Notes: generated from the letters alone by a model not told the origin. A stretch of DNA of 64,000 bases from CAZUCE01 sp964619265 (GCA_964619265.1 CAZUCE010000006.1:105757-169756); one strand, 5' to 3'. Counted from the first letter of the stretch, positions 37,401-45,579 are shown. Made by a program: numbers and translations.

Positions 37401-37673
37401 GGTCGCCAGCGCGACTCCCGAGAGCGTTTGAACCTCGATGCCGACCCGGGCGCGCCCGCTTCCCAAAAGCGTCCCAAGGGCCTGCGCACGGGCCGCGGGA
37501 TTGCCGACCACGACGGTGAGTCCGGCGCTCGCCCCAGGTTGCGCGCTGGCGCCCCAGCGATCGGCTTGAGCCTCAAGCTCGGCGTGGGCAGCACGCGCAT
37601 CGGGAGCGAAGATCAGCTCTCGCTCGGCGTGCTGGGCCGGGCTGGGGAGGGGGTCCGTCTCGATCGATGACAC
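34467..37673 (-). CDS. addB: AddB-like helicase-nuclease subunit, helicase motifs lost
   Basis: A 1068-residue partner of AddA. I start it at GTG (SSIETDPLPSPAQ); the ATG frame further upstream runs antisense through the next gene. Near the N-terminus the place of Walker A reads LTVVVGNPAARAQALGT, with no GKT, as expected of an AddB that does not hydrolyse ATP. The C-terminus is a Cas4/RecB-like nuclease: HAALESL, LHFRADLVERSVNGARRFTD, DYKTGRPPG, with Fe-S cysteines in ARCGWQTFL and ACRNCDVQEAC. Locus and size fit AddB; RexB-like is the alternative name. Confidence 0.85.
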   Translation of the reverse strand: MSSIETDPLPSPAQHAERELIFAPDARAAHAELEAQADRWGASAQPGASAGLTVVVGNPAARAQALGTLLGSGRARVGIEVQTLSGVALATLERAGQRPALSRALFEIEALRRAGRAEALNAATERLEEGPALVLPTLDRLLETGLELSDVRRLAESPDELDELDGSPLDRGERERFLELLAVAGTCAESAGGNIGLFRGALRALEADPELGPRRILLFGFHAATGIEGRWIRALFERPGSIALALGPLPSPEELARHPLTHLRSASIRERPASSPAQRQGAIALDPVAEVRATARRIAGELDEGIEPERIAVALLGPDRYSAELRVEFKRFGVPFGSAGLTGPIGPAGRELAAMARLLEHGAETPLRQVLPAFVFESPSGLDRLTLGLEVLGVSRLSEAARLDLGAWLGTRSELRLPLSYGRGGNGPSDGGPGGLGPSQDSPWSDAPEPEEHTAREGTAEPPSLERAELERFVARSRRVAESLESLGAQRRVLEAAAATRKLFDELFGTDPRPSAKLARRAVEELASELSTEFELESSGEWSRALSARLRRSERPVFGSGAAGVRVGQPEHLATGCFASLHVLGLDRSHAPAPEPRDPWLANSTLDRLADLLGDPPGDLNRSSGQRRIFELLLESADRVCLSRPLTDAEGKPKAASAWWPEGLDSPGDPTVPDAPRRQFAEHLALGRDASFVDGLLTCTGTSREAGEARFETLEELDAPPARAASRGPGPFLGAIGPGLAQRTGSEDLYVTTLEGLARCGWQTFLERILRLTPVPDREAALPSLEARFTGTVAHAALESLTKKALQETGGLLPRPTPAERLRVARMAAVRVARDAGLALPGYAEIYAQRALPLVDRALALLEQDGARIDEVEGHGTAEFQTAEGRSLELHFRADLVERSVNGARRFTDYKTGRPPGYDVLIKSVPARLLKKVAEGLALQAAVYARSEPDVEGRYLHIGELEPKAGDAGRSLALDLSNDELRGAFDQAIHVLLAAYSAGSFPPRLLNNKGTEEGPACRNCDVQEACLRGDSGIRGRFELWHAEQPEEPSSEELTADFLRWLQLGRTAK

Positions 37674-37778
37674 GGCTCGAAGGATACGTCGGGCGGGATA
37701 CAATTTCGCCTTAGCCCGCCTCCGTGGCGCGGCGCGGCGGTTCTCCCTTGCGCCCGGGCCCGCGCGACCGATTTCCCC

Positions 37779-37925
37779 ATGAAAGACCTGATTTCCGACT
37801 TCTTCGCGTTTCTCATCCAGTACTGGTGGGTGTGGCTTGGCGTGATGCTCGTGAGCACCGCTGCCCTGGTGTACCTCGCCAAGCAAGGCGGAACGCCCGA
37901 CGCTCCTTTCAGCTACCGCTTCTAG
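37779..37925 (+). CDS. DUF5989-like membrane microprotein
   Basis: A 48-residue protein: MKDLISDFFAFLIQYWWVWL, then GVMLVSTAALVYLAKQGG and a short polar tail ending APFSYRF. One membrane helix near residues 16-34, a charged Lys near its end, and an aromatic tail match the DUF5989 (SxtK-like) small-protein pattern known beside SxtJ, SxtI-type carbamoyltransferases and SGNH hydrolases. Here the SGNH gene follows 16 bases later; no carbamoyltransferase or SxtJ gene is in view. Divergent from addB across about 105 bases. Confidence 0.7.
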   Translation: MKDLISDFFAFLIQYWWVWLGVMLVSTAALVYLAKQGGTPDAPFSYRF

Positions 37926-37941
37926 CGTCCGCGGCATCTCG

Positions 37942-39438
37942 ATGTCCGAATCCAGCAGGGGGGCCATCCGCTCCATCGTGTTCGCCGTGGCGCCGACCTT
38001 GGTGGTCCTGGGCGTCCTTGAACTGGGCTTCAAGGCGAGCGCTGTGGCCCCTCGCGAATCCGCCGCGTTGCACGCCCACGGATTCGATGCTTCGGCTGCA
38101 TACTTGGTTCCGGACCCAGGCAAGTCCGGCTGGCACCTGACCCAAATCTTCGGGGGTGCCTACGACGAGATTTCCATTCCGCCCAAGAGCGAAGCGACCC
38201 GCGTCTTCCTGTTTGGAGGGTCGAATACCCAGGGCTTCTCCGCTTTGCGCCTAGAGGACTACCTGGAAGAAGCGATGCCCGGCCGCAGCTTCGAGATTGT
38301 GAACCTCGGCCGAGAGGGATACGGCTCGGGGCGTGTCTCCATTCTGCTCAAGCAGTCGCTGATGCTCGAGCCGGACTTGTGCGTCGTGTACTCCGGCCAC
38401 AACGAGTTCGTTGAGGATGGCTACCGCGAGGAGGTCGAGCAGGATCTTGAAAGCGCGAGCGGCCGTCTTCGTTCCGTCCTCTCTGGCTTGCGCACCTACA
38501 GGTGGCTCGAAGCGCGCTTCTCTCCGGCCTCGGCGGCCACGGATGCCGGCAAGTCCGATACTCGGCCGCCGCCGGCCGCTTTCCAGGCTGAGTACGCGAA
38601 GTTCTCGGATCAAACCTACGAAGAGTTGCAAGCTCGGATGGGGGTCTATGCAGAGAATTTGCGTGACATGGCTCGGGCCTGCGAGGCTGCCGGCGTGCCC
38701 ATGCTGCTCAGCACGATCATCACGAACCATTTCAGTCCGCCCTACGCCTCGACCCCCGCGATCGGCACCGAACCGAGCCAGGTGAGCGAAGCGAACCACT
38801 TGATTTTTCAAGCCCGCAAGTTGCTCCCCGAGTTCATTCGGGCACTCGACTTTGCTCACCCGAGCGAGCGGCTGCAGGCTCGCTCCTGGAAGAAGCGGGT
38901 CGGGCCAGTGAATCCGCCCGCTCCGCCGGTTCGCGCCTTGAGCCTTCCGATGGGGGAGTTTGATTTCCGGCCGAAGACCAGCCGCTGGTCAGAGGACGTG
39001 TGGGCGGTTTCCGAGCAGTACGGTCGCTTTGTCACCTCCGAAGTCGGCGAGGAGGAACGGACCGCACTCGAACGAGCCGACCAGCTGCTGGGCCAAGCCC
39101 TCGAGGGCCTTCCGAGCGATCCGCGCGCGCTCTTTCTGCGCGGCTTGATCGCGCACCGGCTGGGAGAGGTCGAATCGGCTGGGCGGTTGCTGCGTGACGC
39201 CCAGCGCTTCGATCGCGCGCCGCGCAAGGCCTCAGACCTAACCAACGATTGGGTGCGACAAGTCGCGGGCGAGTATCCCGGCGTCCACCTCCACGAGGCC
39301 GATGCAAATTGGCGCGTTTGTTCGCCGGGCGAGGCCTTCGGCTACGAGTTGCTGGGCGACAACTGCCACCTGCACCCGGCGGCTTCTCAGTACTTGATGC
39401 GCGACTTTGCGCGGCACCTGGCCGAGATCGACTGGTGA
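37942..39438 (+). CDS. membrane-anchored SGNH/GDSL-like hydrolase with TPR-like tail
   Basis: A 498-residue protein with an N-terminal membrane anchor (IVFAVAPTLVVLGVLELGF). SGNH blocks in order: FLFGGSNTQGF with the proposed nucleophile Ser94, NLGREGYGSGR, VVYSGHNEFVEDG in place of the usual GxND, and DNCHLHPAAS, where Asp473 and His476 fit block V. The region 370-430 is helical repeat-like (LERADQLLGQALEGL, ALFLRGLIAHRLGEV). It is likely an extracytoplasmic esterase acting on a glycan or lipid; the substrate is unknown. The following ACT gene starts inside its stop codon (GTGA). Confidence 0.8.
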   Translation: MSESSRGAIRSIVFAVAPTLVVLGVLELGFKASAVAPRESAALHAHGFDASAAYLVPDPGKSGWHLTQIFGGAYDEISIPPKSEATRVFLFGGSNTQGFSALRLEDYLEEAMPGRSFEIVNLGREGYGSGRVSILLKQSLMLEPDLCVVYSGHNEFVEDGYREEVEQDLESASGRLRSVLSGLRTYRWLEARFSPASAATDAGKSDTRPPPAAFQAEYAKFSDQTYEELQARMGVYAENLRDMARACEAAGVPMLLSTIITNHFSPPYASTPAIGTEPSQVSEANHLIFQARKLLPEFIRALDFAHPSERLQARSWKKRVGPVNPPAPPVRALSLPMGEFDFRPKTSRWSEDVWAVSEQYGRFVTSEVGEEERTALERADQLLGQALEGLPSDPRALFLRGLIAHRLGEVESAGRLLRDAQRFDRAPRKASDLTNDWVRQVAGEYPGVHLHEADANWRVCSPGEAFGYELLGDNCHLHPAASQYLMRDFARHLAEIDW

Positions 39439-39881
39439 CGAAAGACCGGCCCGAGCGCGATCTCGCGCGCGCCCTGGAGCAGACCACCTTCTCGGTGGAG
39501 ACGGAGCCGTTCGCGCTGGTGGGCTTTTACGGTCCACCGGATGCGGAGGACCTCGGGCTGGTCGCGACTCAGCCCTTCGCCCAGCTTGTGCGGGACGCAG
39601 GGGAAACCACGCTCTTGCTTCCCGAGCGCCTGAGCGAACCGCTCCTCGAACGTCATCCCGGCGCCTCGATCGAGCGCGCTCTGCGCTGGATCCGCTTTCA
39701 CTTGCCCATGGACTGGGAGCTGGTCGGCTTCCTCGCTGAAGTCACCGGCCGACTCGCGGATGCGGGCGTCCCGGTCGGGGCGATTTGCGGTTACAGCCGG
39801 GATCAGCTCTTCGTGGCAGAGCGCCATTTGGACCGCGCGCGGGAAGTGCTCGTCGCCCGCTTCTCCGAACAGGCGCCCTGA
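39435..39881 (+). CDS. ACT domain protein
   Basis: A 148-residue protein of two ACT-like halves. The first is FSVETEPFALVGFYGPPDAE, the second WELVGFLAEVTGRLADAGVP followed by VGAICGYSRDQLFVAERHLD. This layout fits the tandem-ACT (CASTOR/ACT_7) proteins that bind amino acids. The start is GTG overlapping the upstream stop, so it is coupled to the SGNH hydrolase. There is no catalytic domain; a ligand-sensing or regulatory role is inferred. Confidence 0.8.
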   Translation: MTKDRPERDLARALEQTTFSVETEPFALVGFYGPPDAEDLGLVATQPFAQLVRDAGETTLLLPERLSEPLLERHPGASIERALRWIRFHLPMDWELVGFLAEVTGRLADAGVPVGAICGYSRDQLFVAERHLDRAREVLVARFSEQAP

Positions 39882-39923
39882 CAACCGGCGACGGCCTTTT
39901 GCCAAGGGCTGCTTGTCGTGATC

Positions 39924-41447
39924 CTATTGAAGGACGACTGTGACCCCGCTGGAGAATTCGGTGACCCCAAGGGTGAACTCGGCCAGGTCTAGCTGAACGC
40001 CTGCGGAGGCGATGCCAAGCTTGGTACCAGCCAGGTTAGGTTTTGGGCTGGTGACCAGTGGGAACGCGCTCGGCAGGGTGGATTCTCCCGCGGTGCCGAG
40101 GCCTTCGCCGAATTGGACGACAGCACCCGCAGAGTTGTCCGCGTCCGGGTCGAGGGCCGGCCGGTACGAGGTGCCGAGAGACAGCGGAGCCACCAACACA
40201 AAGGCCGAGGTCAGCGTGTCGAAGTTGATGGGAACGGTTTGCAGGCCTGCCCGCAACGTGGGGCGCAGTCCGAGCATCTGACTCCCCGGGCTGGCAAATC
40301 CTAGCGTGGTGTCCCAGCTCATGGGTTCTTGGAGCATGAGCGTCGCGGGAGTGGCGCTCCAAAGAAAGATCGGGCTATTGACCACGAGACCGGGCTTGGA
40401 AATGAGCGCGCCGGAGCCAGGCTCTTCAGCACCTGCACGAACGTCGATGGTGCGCAGGTTGACGGTCGAGATCGGCCCACTGACGGACCAGTCGGGACCA
40501 CCGCCTCCCGTACTGCCGTCGTTCACGGCCCATGCCATGGGTGTTTGGCTGGCCAGGTGATAGCCGGTCCAGTGATCCTGCTCCGGACCGTTGATCGCGA
40601 CCGTCGTCCCTCCCACGAGCCCGGTGGCCGGGTTGAAAGCCGTGATCCGGTTGTGGCTGATCGCGCCAGTGATGTCGGCCGTATTCCCGGCACCGAAGAT
40701 CGACTGCCCCATGCGTCCATTGCCGTTGGTGACTCCGCCGGTCCCGGCGCCCGCCGTGCCGAGACCGATGCGCTCACTGGTCGAAGCCAGGTAGTACTGG
40801 GTGTTGCCCGCGCCTCCATTGGCCGGACCTTGAACCTCAAAAATCACGTGCGGGAGCAGCGGGAAGCCGTTTGCGTCCTCACCGAGTATTGAGTCCATGG
40901 TGATCCCGAGTCCGTTGGAGCCAGCAAACTCAACGGCTAGGCTCAGGAAGGCTCTGCCACCCGTTCCGAAGCCGAAGAAGGTACCGGGGAGAAAGCTACC
41001 GCCGATTTGGGAGTTGAGCGTCACGGGGTTCCCGGTGAGCGTGTCGTTGCCTTGGGCGAAAATAGCCGAGAAGCAGGCGTCGCCGTCGAGCGAGTCGACC
41101 GACTGGGCGAGGACCGTGGAAAGACCGATGCTGACGCCCGGCGAGGTGAGCGAGTGGCCTTGAATCCACGACAGATACGTGATGTTCGAGGCTCCGCTTG
41201 ACTGGTTGCGTCCGCCCTGGAACGAGTCGATGCCGTAGCAGGTACGGATTGAGGATCCTGGGCCGGCGAAACCCGGAGCTCCGGTGAGGGCTCCGAACAG
41301 CGCCGGACCGGACAGGAAGACGCCTGCGTCGGTGCCCATGTTGTGGAAGTTGAAGTTGTAGTCCTCAGGCCCACCGGATTGAGCGGAGGCCAGTCCCGCA
41401 AGCATCGCGGTGACGCCGTAAGGAAGGAGGTCTTTTGTGTTTTGCAT
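39924..41447 (-). CDS. exported SGGPEDYNFNFHN-family protein, paralog C
   Basis: A 507-residue exported protein, last of three tandem paralogs of about 500 residues. MQNTKDLLPYGVTAMLAGLA is the signal peptide, followed by the family start SGGPEDYNFNFHNMGTDA. Shared blocks: SIRTCYGIDSFQGGRNQS, LAQSVDSLDGDACFSAIFAQ, HVIFEVQGP, QYYLASTSERIGLG, GQSIFGAGNTADITGAISHN, DHWTGYHLASQTPMAWAVND, PMSWDTTLGFASPGS and the C-terminal EFSSGVTVVLQ. Two conserved Cys could form a disulfide. The composition is Gly/Asn/Ser-rich with no catalytic motif, so a beta-rich surface protein is plausible; I recognise no family. Confidence 0.7.
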   Translation of the reverse strand: MQNTKDLLPYGVTAMLAGLASAQSGGPEDYNFNFHNMGTDAGVFLSGPALFGALTGAPGFAGPGSSIRTCYGIDSFQGGRNQSSGASNITYLSWIQGHSLTSPGVSIGLSTVLAQSVDSLDGDACFSAIFAQGNDTLTGNPVTLNSQIGGSFLPGTFFGFGTGGRAFLSLAVEFAGSNGLGITMDSILGEDANGFPLLPHVIFEVQGPANGGAGNTQYYLASTSERIGLGTAGAGTGGVTNGNGRMGQSIFGAGNTADITGAISHNRITAFNPATGLVGGTTVAINGPEQDHWTGYHLASQTPMAWAVNDGSTGGGGPDWSVSGPISTVNLRTIDVRAGAEEPGSGALISKPGLVVNSPIFLWSATPATLMLQEPMSWDTTLGFASPGSQMLGLRPTLRAGLQTVPINFDTLTSAFVLVAPLSLGTSYRPALDPDADNSAGAVVQFGEGLGTAGESTLPSAFPLVTSPKPNLAGTKLGIASAGVQLDLAEFTLGVTEFSSGVTVVLQ

Positions 41448-41551
41448 GGGGCTGGAAGAACTTCTGCGAGTCGGTTGAGCCGGGTAGAACCGGCCGGGTA
41501 GAGCAGGGGACCGGACTAGAAGCGCCCGGATCGACCTCCTGCTTTTGGTAC

Positions 41552-41588
41552 TTCTCCGCCGAACCCGTTCGCCGGAACGAAAAGAGCC
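41552..41588 (-). promoter_or_regulatory. conserved 37-base upstream block, copy 1
   Basis: Matches 43450-43486 at 31 of 37 positions, in the same orientation, about 105 bases upstream of the paralog C start. The core reads TCGCCGRAACGAAAASAGCC on the plus strand. It may be a promoter or operator kept after duplication, or simply residual homology. Confidence 0.4.
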
Positions 41589-41767
41589 GGTTCTGAACAT
41601 CCTGCTGCTCCGGAACGCGGCTCCTTTTGGGAGGCCGCTCCGGGGTGCGCTGGAGCGCGGGCTCCGGCCGGCGGTGTTCCGAGAAGTTCCCGCGGGCACG
41701 GGGCGAGGAGCGAGCGTCTCCCAAGAAGGTCCATCGTGGAAGAGACCATGGCGCTCGTTCACGCGAA

Positions 41768-41801
41768 AGCGCCCCCGCCGCCCTGGGGCAGCGGGGGCGC
41801 T
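41768..41801 (-). terminator. intrinsic terminator after paralog B
   Basis: Perfect 11-bp stem AGCGCCCCCGC/GCGGGGGCGCT (41768-41778 with 41791-41801). On the minus strand it is followed by TTTCGCG. It sits 48 bases past the stop of paralog B and shares its stem with the hairpin at 43743. Confidence 0.75.
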
Positions 41802-41848
41802 CTTGGAACTTCGCGCGCGGAGCGCACGGGTCGAGCATCAGGACCTGC

Positions 41849-43366
41849 CTATTGAAGGACGATCGTGACGCCGCTCGAAAACTCGGTGATGCTCAGGGTG
41901 AACTGACTCACGTCCAGCTGAATGCCGGCTGAGACGACTCCGAGCTTTGTCCCAGCCAGACCCGGCTTGGGGCTCAAAACAAGAGGCACAGCGTTCGGAA
42001 GCGTCGCTTCACCGACGGTGCCGAGGCCTTCGCCGAATTCGAAGATGTCCCCGGAGCCATCGGCGTCGATATCCAGGGCGGGAAGGTGCGTGGTCCCCGC
42101 GGACAGCGAAGCCACGGACAGGAAGGCCGAGGTCAGCGCATCAAAGTTGACCGGAACGGTTTGCAGGCCTGCCCGCGAAGTCGACTGCGGTCCAAGCACC
42201 TGACTCCCCGGGCTAGCGAAGCCCAGCGTGGTGTCCCAACTCATGGGCTCTTGGAGCATGAGCGCCGCGGGGGTGGCGCTCCAGACGTAGAAAGGGCTGT
42301 TGAAGGCTAGGCCGGGTTCGCTAATCAGGGCTCCGGACCCTGGATTCTCGGCGCCCGCGCGAATATCAATCGTGCGCAGGTTGATGGTGGAGATCGGTCC
42401 GCTGATGGACCAGTCGGGGCCACCGCCGCCGGTGCTGCCATCGTTGATGGCCCACGCCATGGGCGTTTGGCTGGCCAGGTGATAGCCGGTCCAGTGATCC
42501 TGCTGCGGACCGTTGAAGGTGACCGTCGTCCCTGCGACGAGCCCCGTGGCCGGTGTGAAGCCCGTTAACCGGTTGTGGCTGATTGCGCCGGTGACGTCGG
42601 CCGTGTTTCCCGCACCGAAGATCGACTGCCCCATGCGTTCGTTGCCGTTGGTGACCCCGCCGGTTCCAAGGCCCGCGGTGCCGAGGCCAATGGTCTCGCT
42701 GGTGGAAGCGAGGTAATACTGATTGTTGTCAAAGCCCCCATCGACGGGCCCTTGGACTTCGAAGATGACGTGGGGGATCAACGGGAATCCGTTTGAGTCT
42801 TCTCCGAGCGTGGAGTCTAGGGTGATGCCGATTCCATTCGAACCCACGACCTCCATCGAGAGGTTGAGGAACGACCCGCCAAAGGGCCCAGGGAAAAGAA
42901 CCGGCGGGACAAACGAAGCACCGAACTGGCTGTTGAGCGTGATGGGATTGCCCGTGATCGTGTCGTTGCCCTGTAGGAAGAGCGAAGAGAAGCAAGCATC
43001 TCCGTCGAGCGAATCTACCGACTGGGCGAGAACCGTGGAGAGGCCAATGGAGACACCGTTCGAGGTAAGCGAGGAACCTTGAATCCAGGACAAATGGGTG
43101 ATGTTCGTGCGACCGGTCGACTGGTTGCGACCGCCCTGGAACGAGTCGATGCCGTAGCAGGTCCGGATCGAATCGCCGGGGCCAGCGAAATTCTGGTTCC
43201 CGGTGAGGGCTCCGAAAAGCACCGGACCCGTCGTGAAGACGGCGGCGTCGGTGCCCATGTTGTGGAAGTTGAAGTTGTAGTCCTCGGGCCCACCGGATTG
43301 AGCGCAGGCCAGTCCCGTGAGAGCTGCGGCAACGCCGAGGGACAAGAGGCCATAGGGGAGGTTCAT
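41849..43366 (-). CDS. exported SGGPEDYNFNFHN-family protein, paralog B
   Basis: A 505-residue exported protein. MNLPYGLLSLGVAAALTGLA is the signal peptide, cleaved near ACAQ. It aligns end to end with paralogs A and C: QSGGPEDYNFNFHNMGTDAA, IRTCYGIDSFQGGRNQST, DACFSSLFLQGNDTITGNP, HVIFEVQGPVDGGFDNN, QYYLASTSETIGLG, DHWTGYHLASQTPMAWAIND, and SFTLSITEFSSGVTIVLQ-like text at the end. Nearly all length variation is in the linker around residue 190. No enzyme motif; surface or matrix role is inference. Confidence 0.7.
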   Translation of the reverse strand: MNLPYGLLSLGVAAALTGLACAQSGGPEDYNFNFHNMGTDAAVFTTGPVLFGALTGNQNFAGPGDSIRTCYGIDSFQGGRNQSTGRTNITHLSWIQGSSLTSNGVSIGLSTVLAQSVDSLDGDACFSSLFLQGNDTITGNPITLNSQFGASFVPPVLFPGPFGGSFLNLSMEVVGSNGIGITLDSTLGEDSNGFPLIPHVIFEVQGPVDGGFDNNQYYLASTSETIGLGTAGLGTGGVTNGNERMGQSIFGAGNTADVTGAISHNRLTGFTPATGLVAGTTVTFNGPQQDHWTGYHLASQTPMAWAINDGSTGGGGPDWSISGPISTINLRTIDIRAGAENPGSGALISEPGLAFNSPFYVWSATPAALMLQEPMSWDTTLGFASPGSQVLGPQSTSRAGLQTVPVNFDALTSAFLSVASLSAGTTHLPALDIDADGSGDIFEFGEGLGTVGEATLPNAVPLVLSPKPGLAGTKLGVVSAGIQLDVSQFTLSITEFSSGVTIVLQ

Positions 43367-43449
43367 GGGGGCTGCGAAGCTCTGGGGGATGGGAAAGCAA
43401 GGTGGGGGAGAGGAGCTGATCATGAGCCGCCTGGTTCTCCCGCTCCCAA

Positions 43450-43486
43450 TTCTCCGCCCAGCCCACTCGCCGAAACGAAAACAGCC
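43450..43486 (-). promoter_or_regulatory. conserved 37-base upstream block, copy 2
   Basis: Second copy of the block at 41552-41588, about 84 bases upstream of the paralog B start. I could not find a matching copy upstream of paralog A. Confidence 0.4.
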
Positions 43487-43742
43487 CCTTTTGCGGATCC
43501 TTCGGGCCGCGCCTGTCTGGAACCCCGCGGCGGCGCCCAGATGGTCGCTCCGCCTAGGTTGCCGGCCTCGCACGGGTGTCGATGGACCATCCTGGCAAGC
43601 AAAGTCCGGGCTCGCGGGGGCAAACCAAGTTGCGAGAAGGCCGGGCCACTTCGCACCCCATGGATCCGTGAATGAGGTCACTCCTACTCGAAGCCTGGAG
43701 CTGTGAACGGGGCGTCCGTTGGGAAAGGCCCTTTCACGCGAA

Positions 43743-43776
43743 AGCGCCCCCGCTGCCGATGGGCAGCGGGGGCGCT
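43743..43776 (-). terminator. intrinsic terminator after paralog A
   Basis: Perfect 15-bp stem (43743-43757 with 43762-43776) and a GATG loop; on the minus strand followed by TTTCGCG. Located 46 bases past the stop of paralog A. Confidence 0.8.
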
Positions 43777-43822
43777 CTTGGATCTCCGCGCGCGGAGCGC
43801 GCGGATCAACATCCGGTCAGTC

Positions 43823-45343
43823 CTACTGGAGGACGACGGTGACGCCGCTCGAGAACTCGGTGATGTTCAGGGTGAACAACGCCGCGTCGAACTGGACACC
43901 AGCCGAAGCGATACCGATCCGGAGACCGGCAAGGTTCGGGTTCGGAGCCGCGACGATCGGCACAGCGTTCGGAAGCGTCGCTTCACCGGCGGTGCCAAGG
44001 CCTTCGCCGAACTGGAAGATGTCGAACGCGCCATCGGCGTCGATATCCAGGGCGGGAAGGTGCGTGGTACCCACGGACAGCGAAGCCACGGACAGGAAGG
44101 CCGAGGTCAGCGAGTCGAAGTTGACCGGAACGGTCTGCAGGCCGGCGCGCGAGGTCGCTTGCGGGCCGAGGAGCTGGCTACCCGCGCTGGCGAAGCCAAG
44201 CGTGGTGTCCCAGGACATCGGCTGCTGAAGCATCAGCGAGGCCGGGGTCGAGCTCCAGACGTAGAACGGGCTGTTGAAGACGAGGCCCGGGTTGGAGATG
44301 AGCGCGCCGGATCCGGCAGCTTCACCACCCGCACGGGTGTCGATGGTGCGCAGGTTGATCGTCGAGATCGCGCTGCTGACGTCCCAGTCGGGACCACCGC
44401 CTCCAGTGCTTCCGTTGTTCACCGCCCAAGCCATCGGGGTCTGGGAGGAGACGTGGTAGCCCGTCCAGTGGTCCTGATCGGCACCGTTGAAGGTGACCGT
44501 CGTTCCACCACCGAGTCCGGCGGCCGGCGTAAAGCCGGTGATCCGGTTGTGGCTGATCGCGCCGGTGAGGTCGGCGGTGTTGCCCGCTCCGAAGAGCCCC
44601 TGGCCCATGCGGCCGTTTCCGTTCGTGACACCACCCGTACCGGCGCCAGCGGCACCAAGGCCGATGCGCTCACTGGTCGAAGCCAGGTAGTACTGGTTGT
44701 TGTTGAAGCCTTCGTTGACCGGACCTTGAACCTCAAAGATGACGTGCGGGAGCAGCGGGAAGCCGTTCGCGTCCGTTCCGAGGCTGTTGGCCATGGTGAT
44801 GCCGATTCCGTTGGAGCCAGCGAATTCAACGGCCACGTTGAGGAACGCTCCACCACCCGTTGCGAAGCCGAGGAAGGCTCCGGGGAGGAAGACTCCGCCG
44901 ATTTGAGAGTTGAGCGTCACCGGGTTACCGGTGATGGTGTCGTTGCCCTGAGCAAACAGGGACGAGAAGCAGGCGTCGCCGTCGAGCGAGTCGACCGACT
45001 GGGCCAGGACCGTGGAAATGCCGATGTCGACACCCGGCGAGACGACGGAGTGTCCTTGAATCCACGACATGTACGTGATGTTCGAGGATCCGTCGGACTG
45101 GTTGCGGCCGCCCTGGAACGAGTCGATGCCGTAGCAGCAGCGAATCGAGTCGCCGGGACCGGCGAAGTTCTGGCCGCCGGTAAAGGCTCCGAAGATCACC
45201 GGACCCGTCGTGAAGACGGCGGCGTCGGTGCCCATGTTGTGGAAGTTGAAGTTGTAGTCTTCGGGGCCACCCGTTTGGGCGGTGGCGAGTCCCGTGAGAG
45301 CCACGGCGGCGCTTGCCGTCAATAGCGTGTTGCGGTGTTTCAT
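43823..45343 (-). CDS. exported SGGPEDYNFNFHN-family protein, paralog A
   Basis: A 506-residue exported protein, first of the three in transcription order. MKHRNTLLTASAAVALTGLA is a short signal peptide, cleaved near TAQTGG. AGGAGG lies 14 bases before the ATG, a real Shine-Dalgarno match, unlike most genes here. Shared blocks are as in paralogs B and C, with SIRCCYGIDSFQGGRNQSDG carrying an extra Cys, and DHWTGYHVSSQTPMAWAVNN. The gene is divergent from glmU. High identity between the three copies suggests recent tandem duplication or gene conversion. Confidence 0.72.
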   Translation of the reverse strand: MKHRNTLLTASAAVALTGLATAQTGGPEDYNFNFHNMGTDAAVFTTGPVIFGAFTGGQNFAGPGDSIRCCYGIDSFQGGRNQSDGSSNITYMSWIQGHSVVSPGVDIGISTVLAQSVDSLDGDACFSSLFAQGNDTITGNPVTLNSQIGGVFLPGAFLGFATGGGAFLNVAVEFAGSNGIGITMANSLGTDANGFPLLPHVIFEVQGPVNEGFNNNQYYLASTSERIGLGAAGAGTGGVTNGNGRMGQGLFGAGNTADLTGAISHNRITGFTPAAGLGGGTTVTFNGADQDHWTGYHVSSQTPMAWAVNNGSTGGGGPDWDVSSAISTINLRTIDTRAGGEAAGSGALISNPGLVFNSPFYVWSSTPASLMLQQPMSWDTTLGFASAGSQLLGPQATSRAGLQTVPVNFDSLTSAFLSVASLSVGTTHLPALDIDADGAFDIFQFGEGLGTAGEATLPNAVPIVAAPNPNLAGLRIGIASAGVQFDAALFTLNITEFSSGVTVVLQ

Positions 45344-45579
45344 TCCCTGATGAACCTCCTGAAGGTTGCGGATGACGTCTCCGATGGGTTGGGAGGAAGG
45401 CGGATGCCCGTTCGTTCTTGGCCGGAAGAACCTCCCCGTGTCCGAAAGCCTACAGCACTGGGAAGCCCTGTGCCGGAGACCCCGGTTTTTCCTCGTCAAG
45501 ATGACCGACAGGGCCAATCCACCCTCCCCGGGAGTGGGGAGGAGGATTCCTGGCGAGGAGTCCTCATTCGGACGGGACC

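Noticed and set aside
37674..38123. Upstream ATG extension of addB
   Set aside because: It would run antisense through the DUF5989-like gene and the start of the SGNH gene; the GTG at 37673 gives a normal N-terminus.
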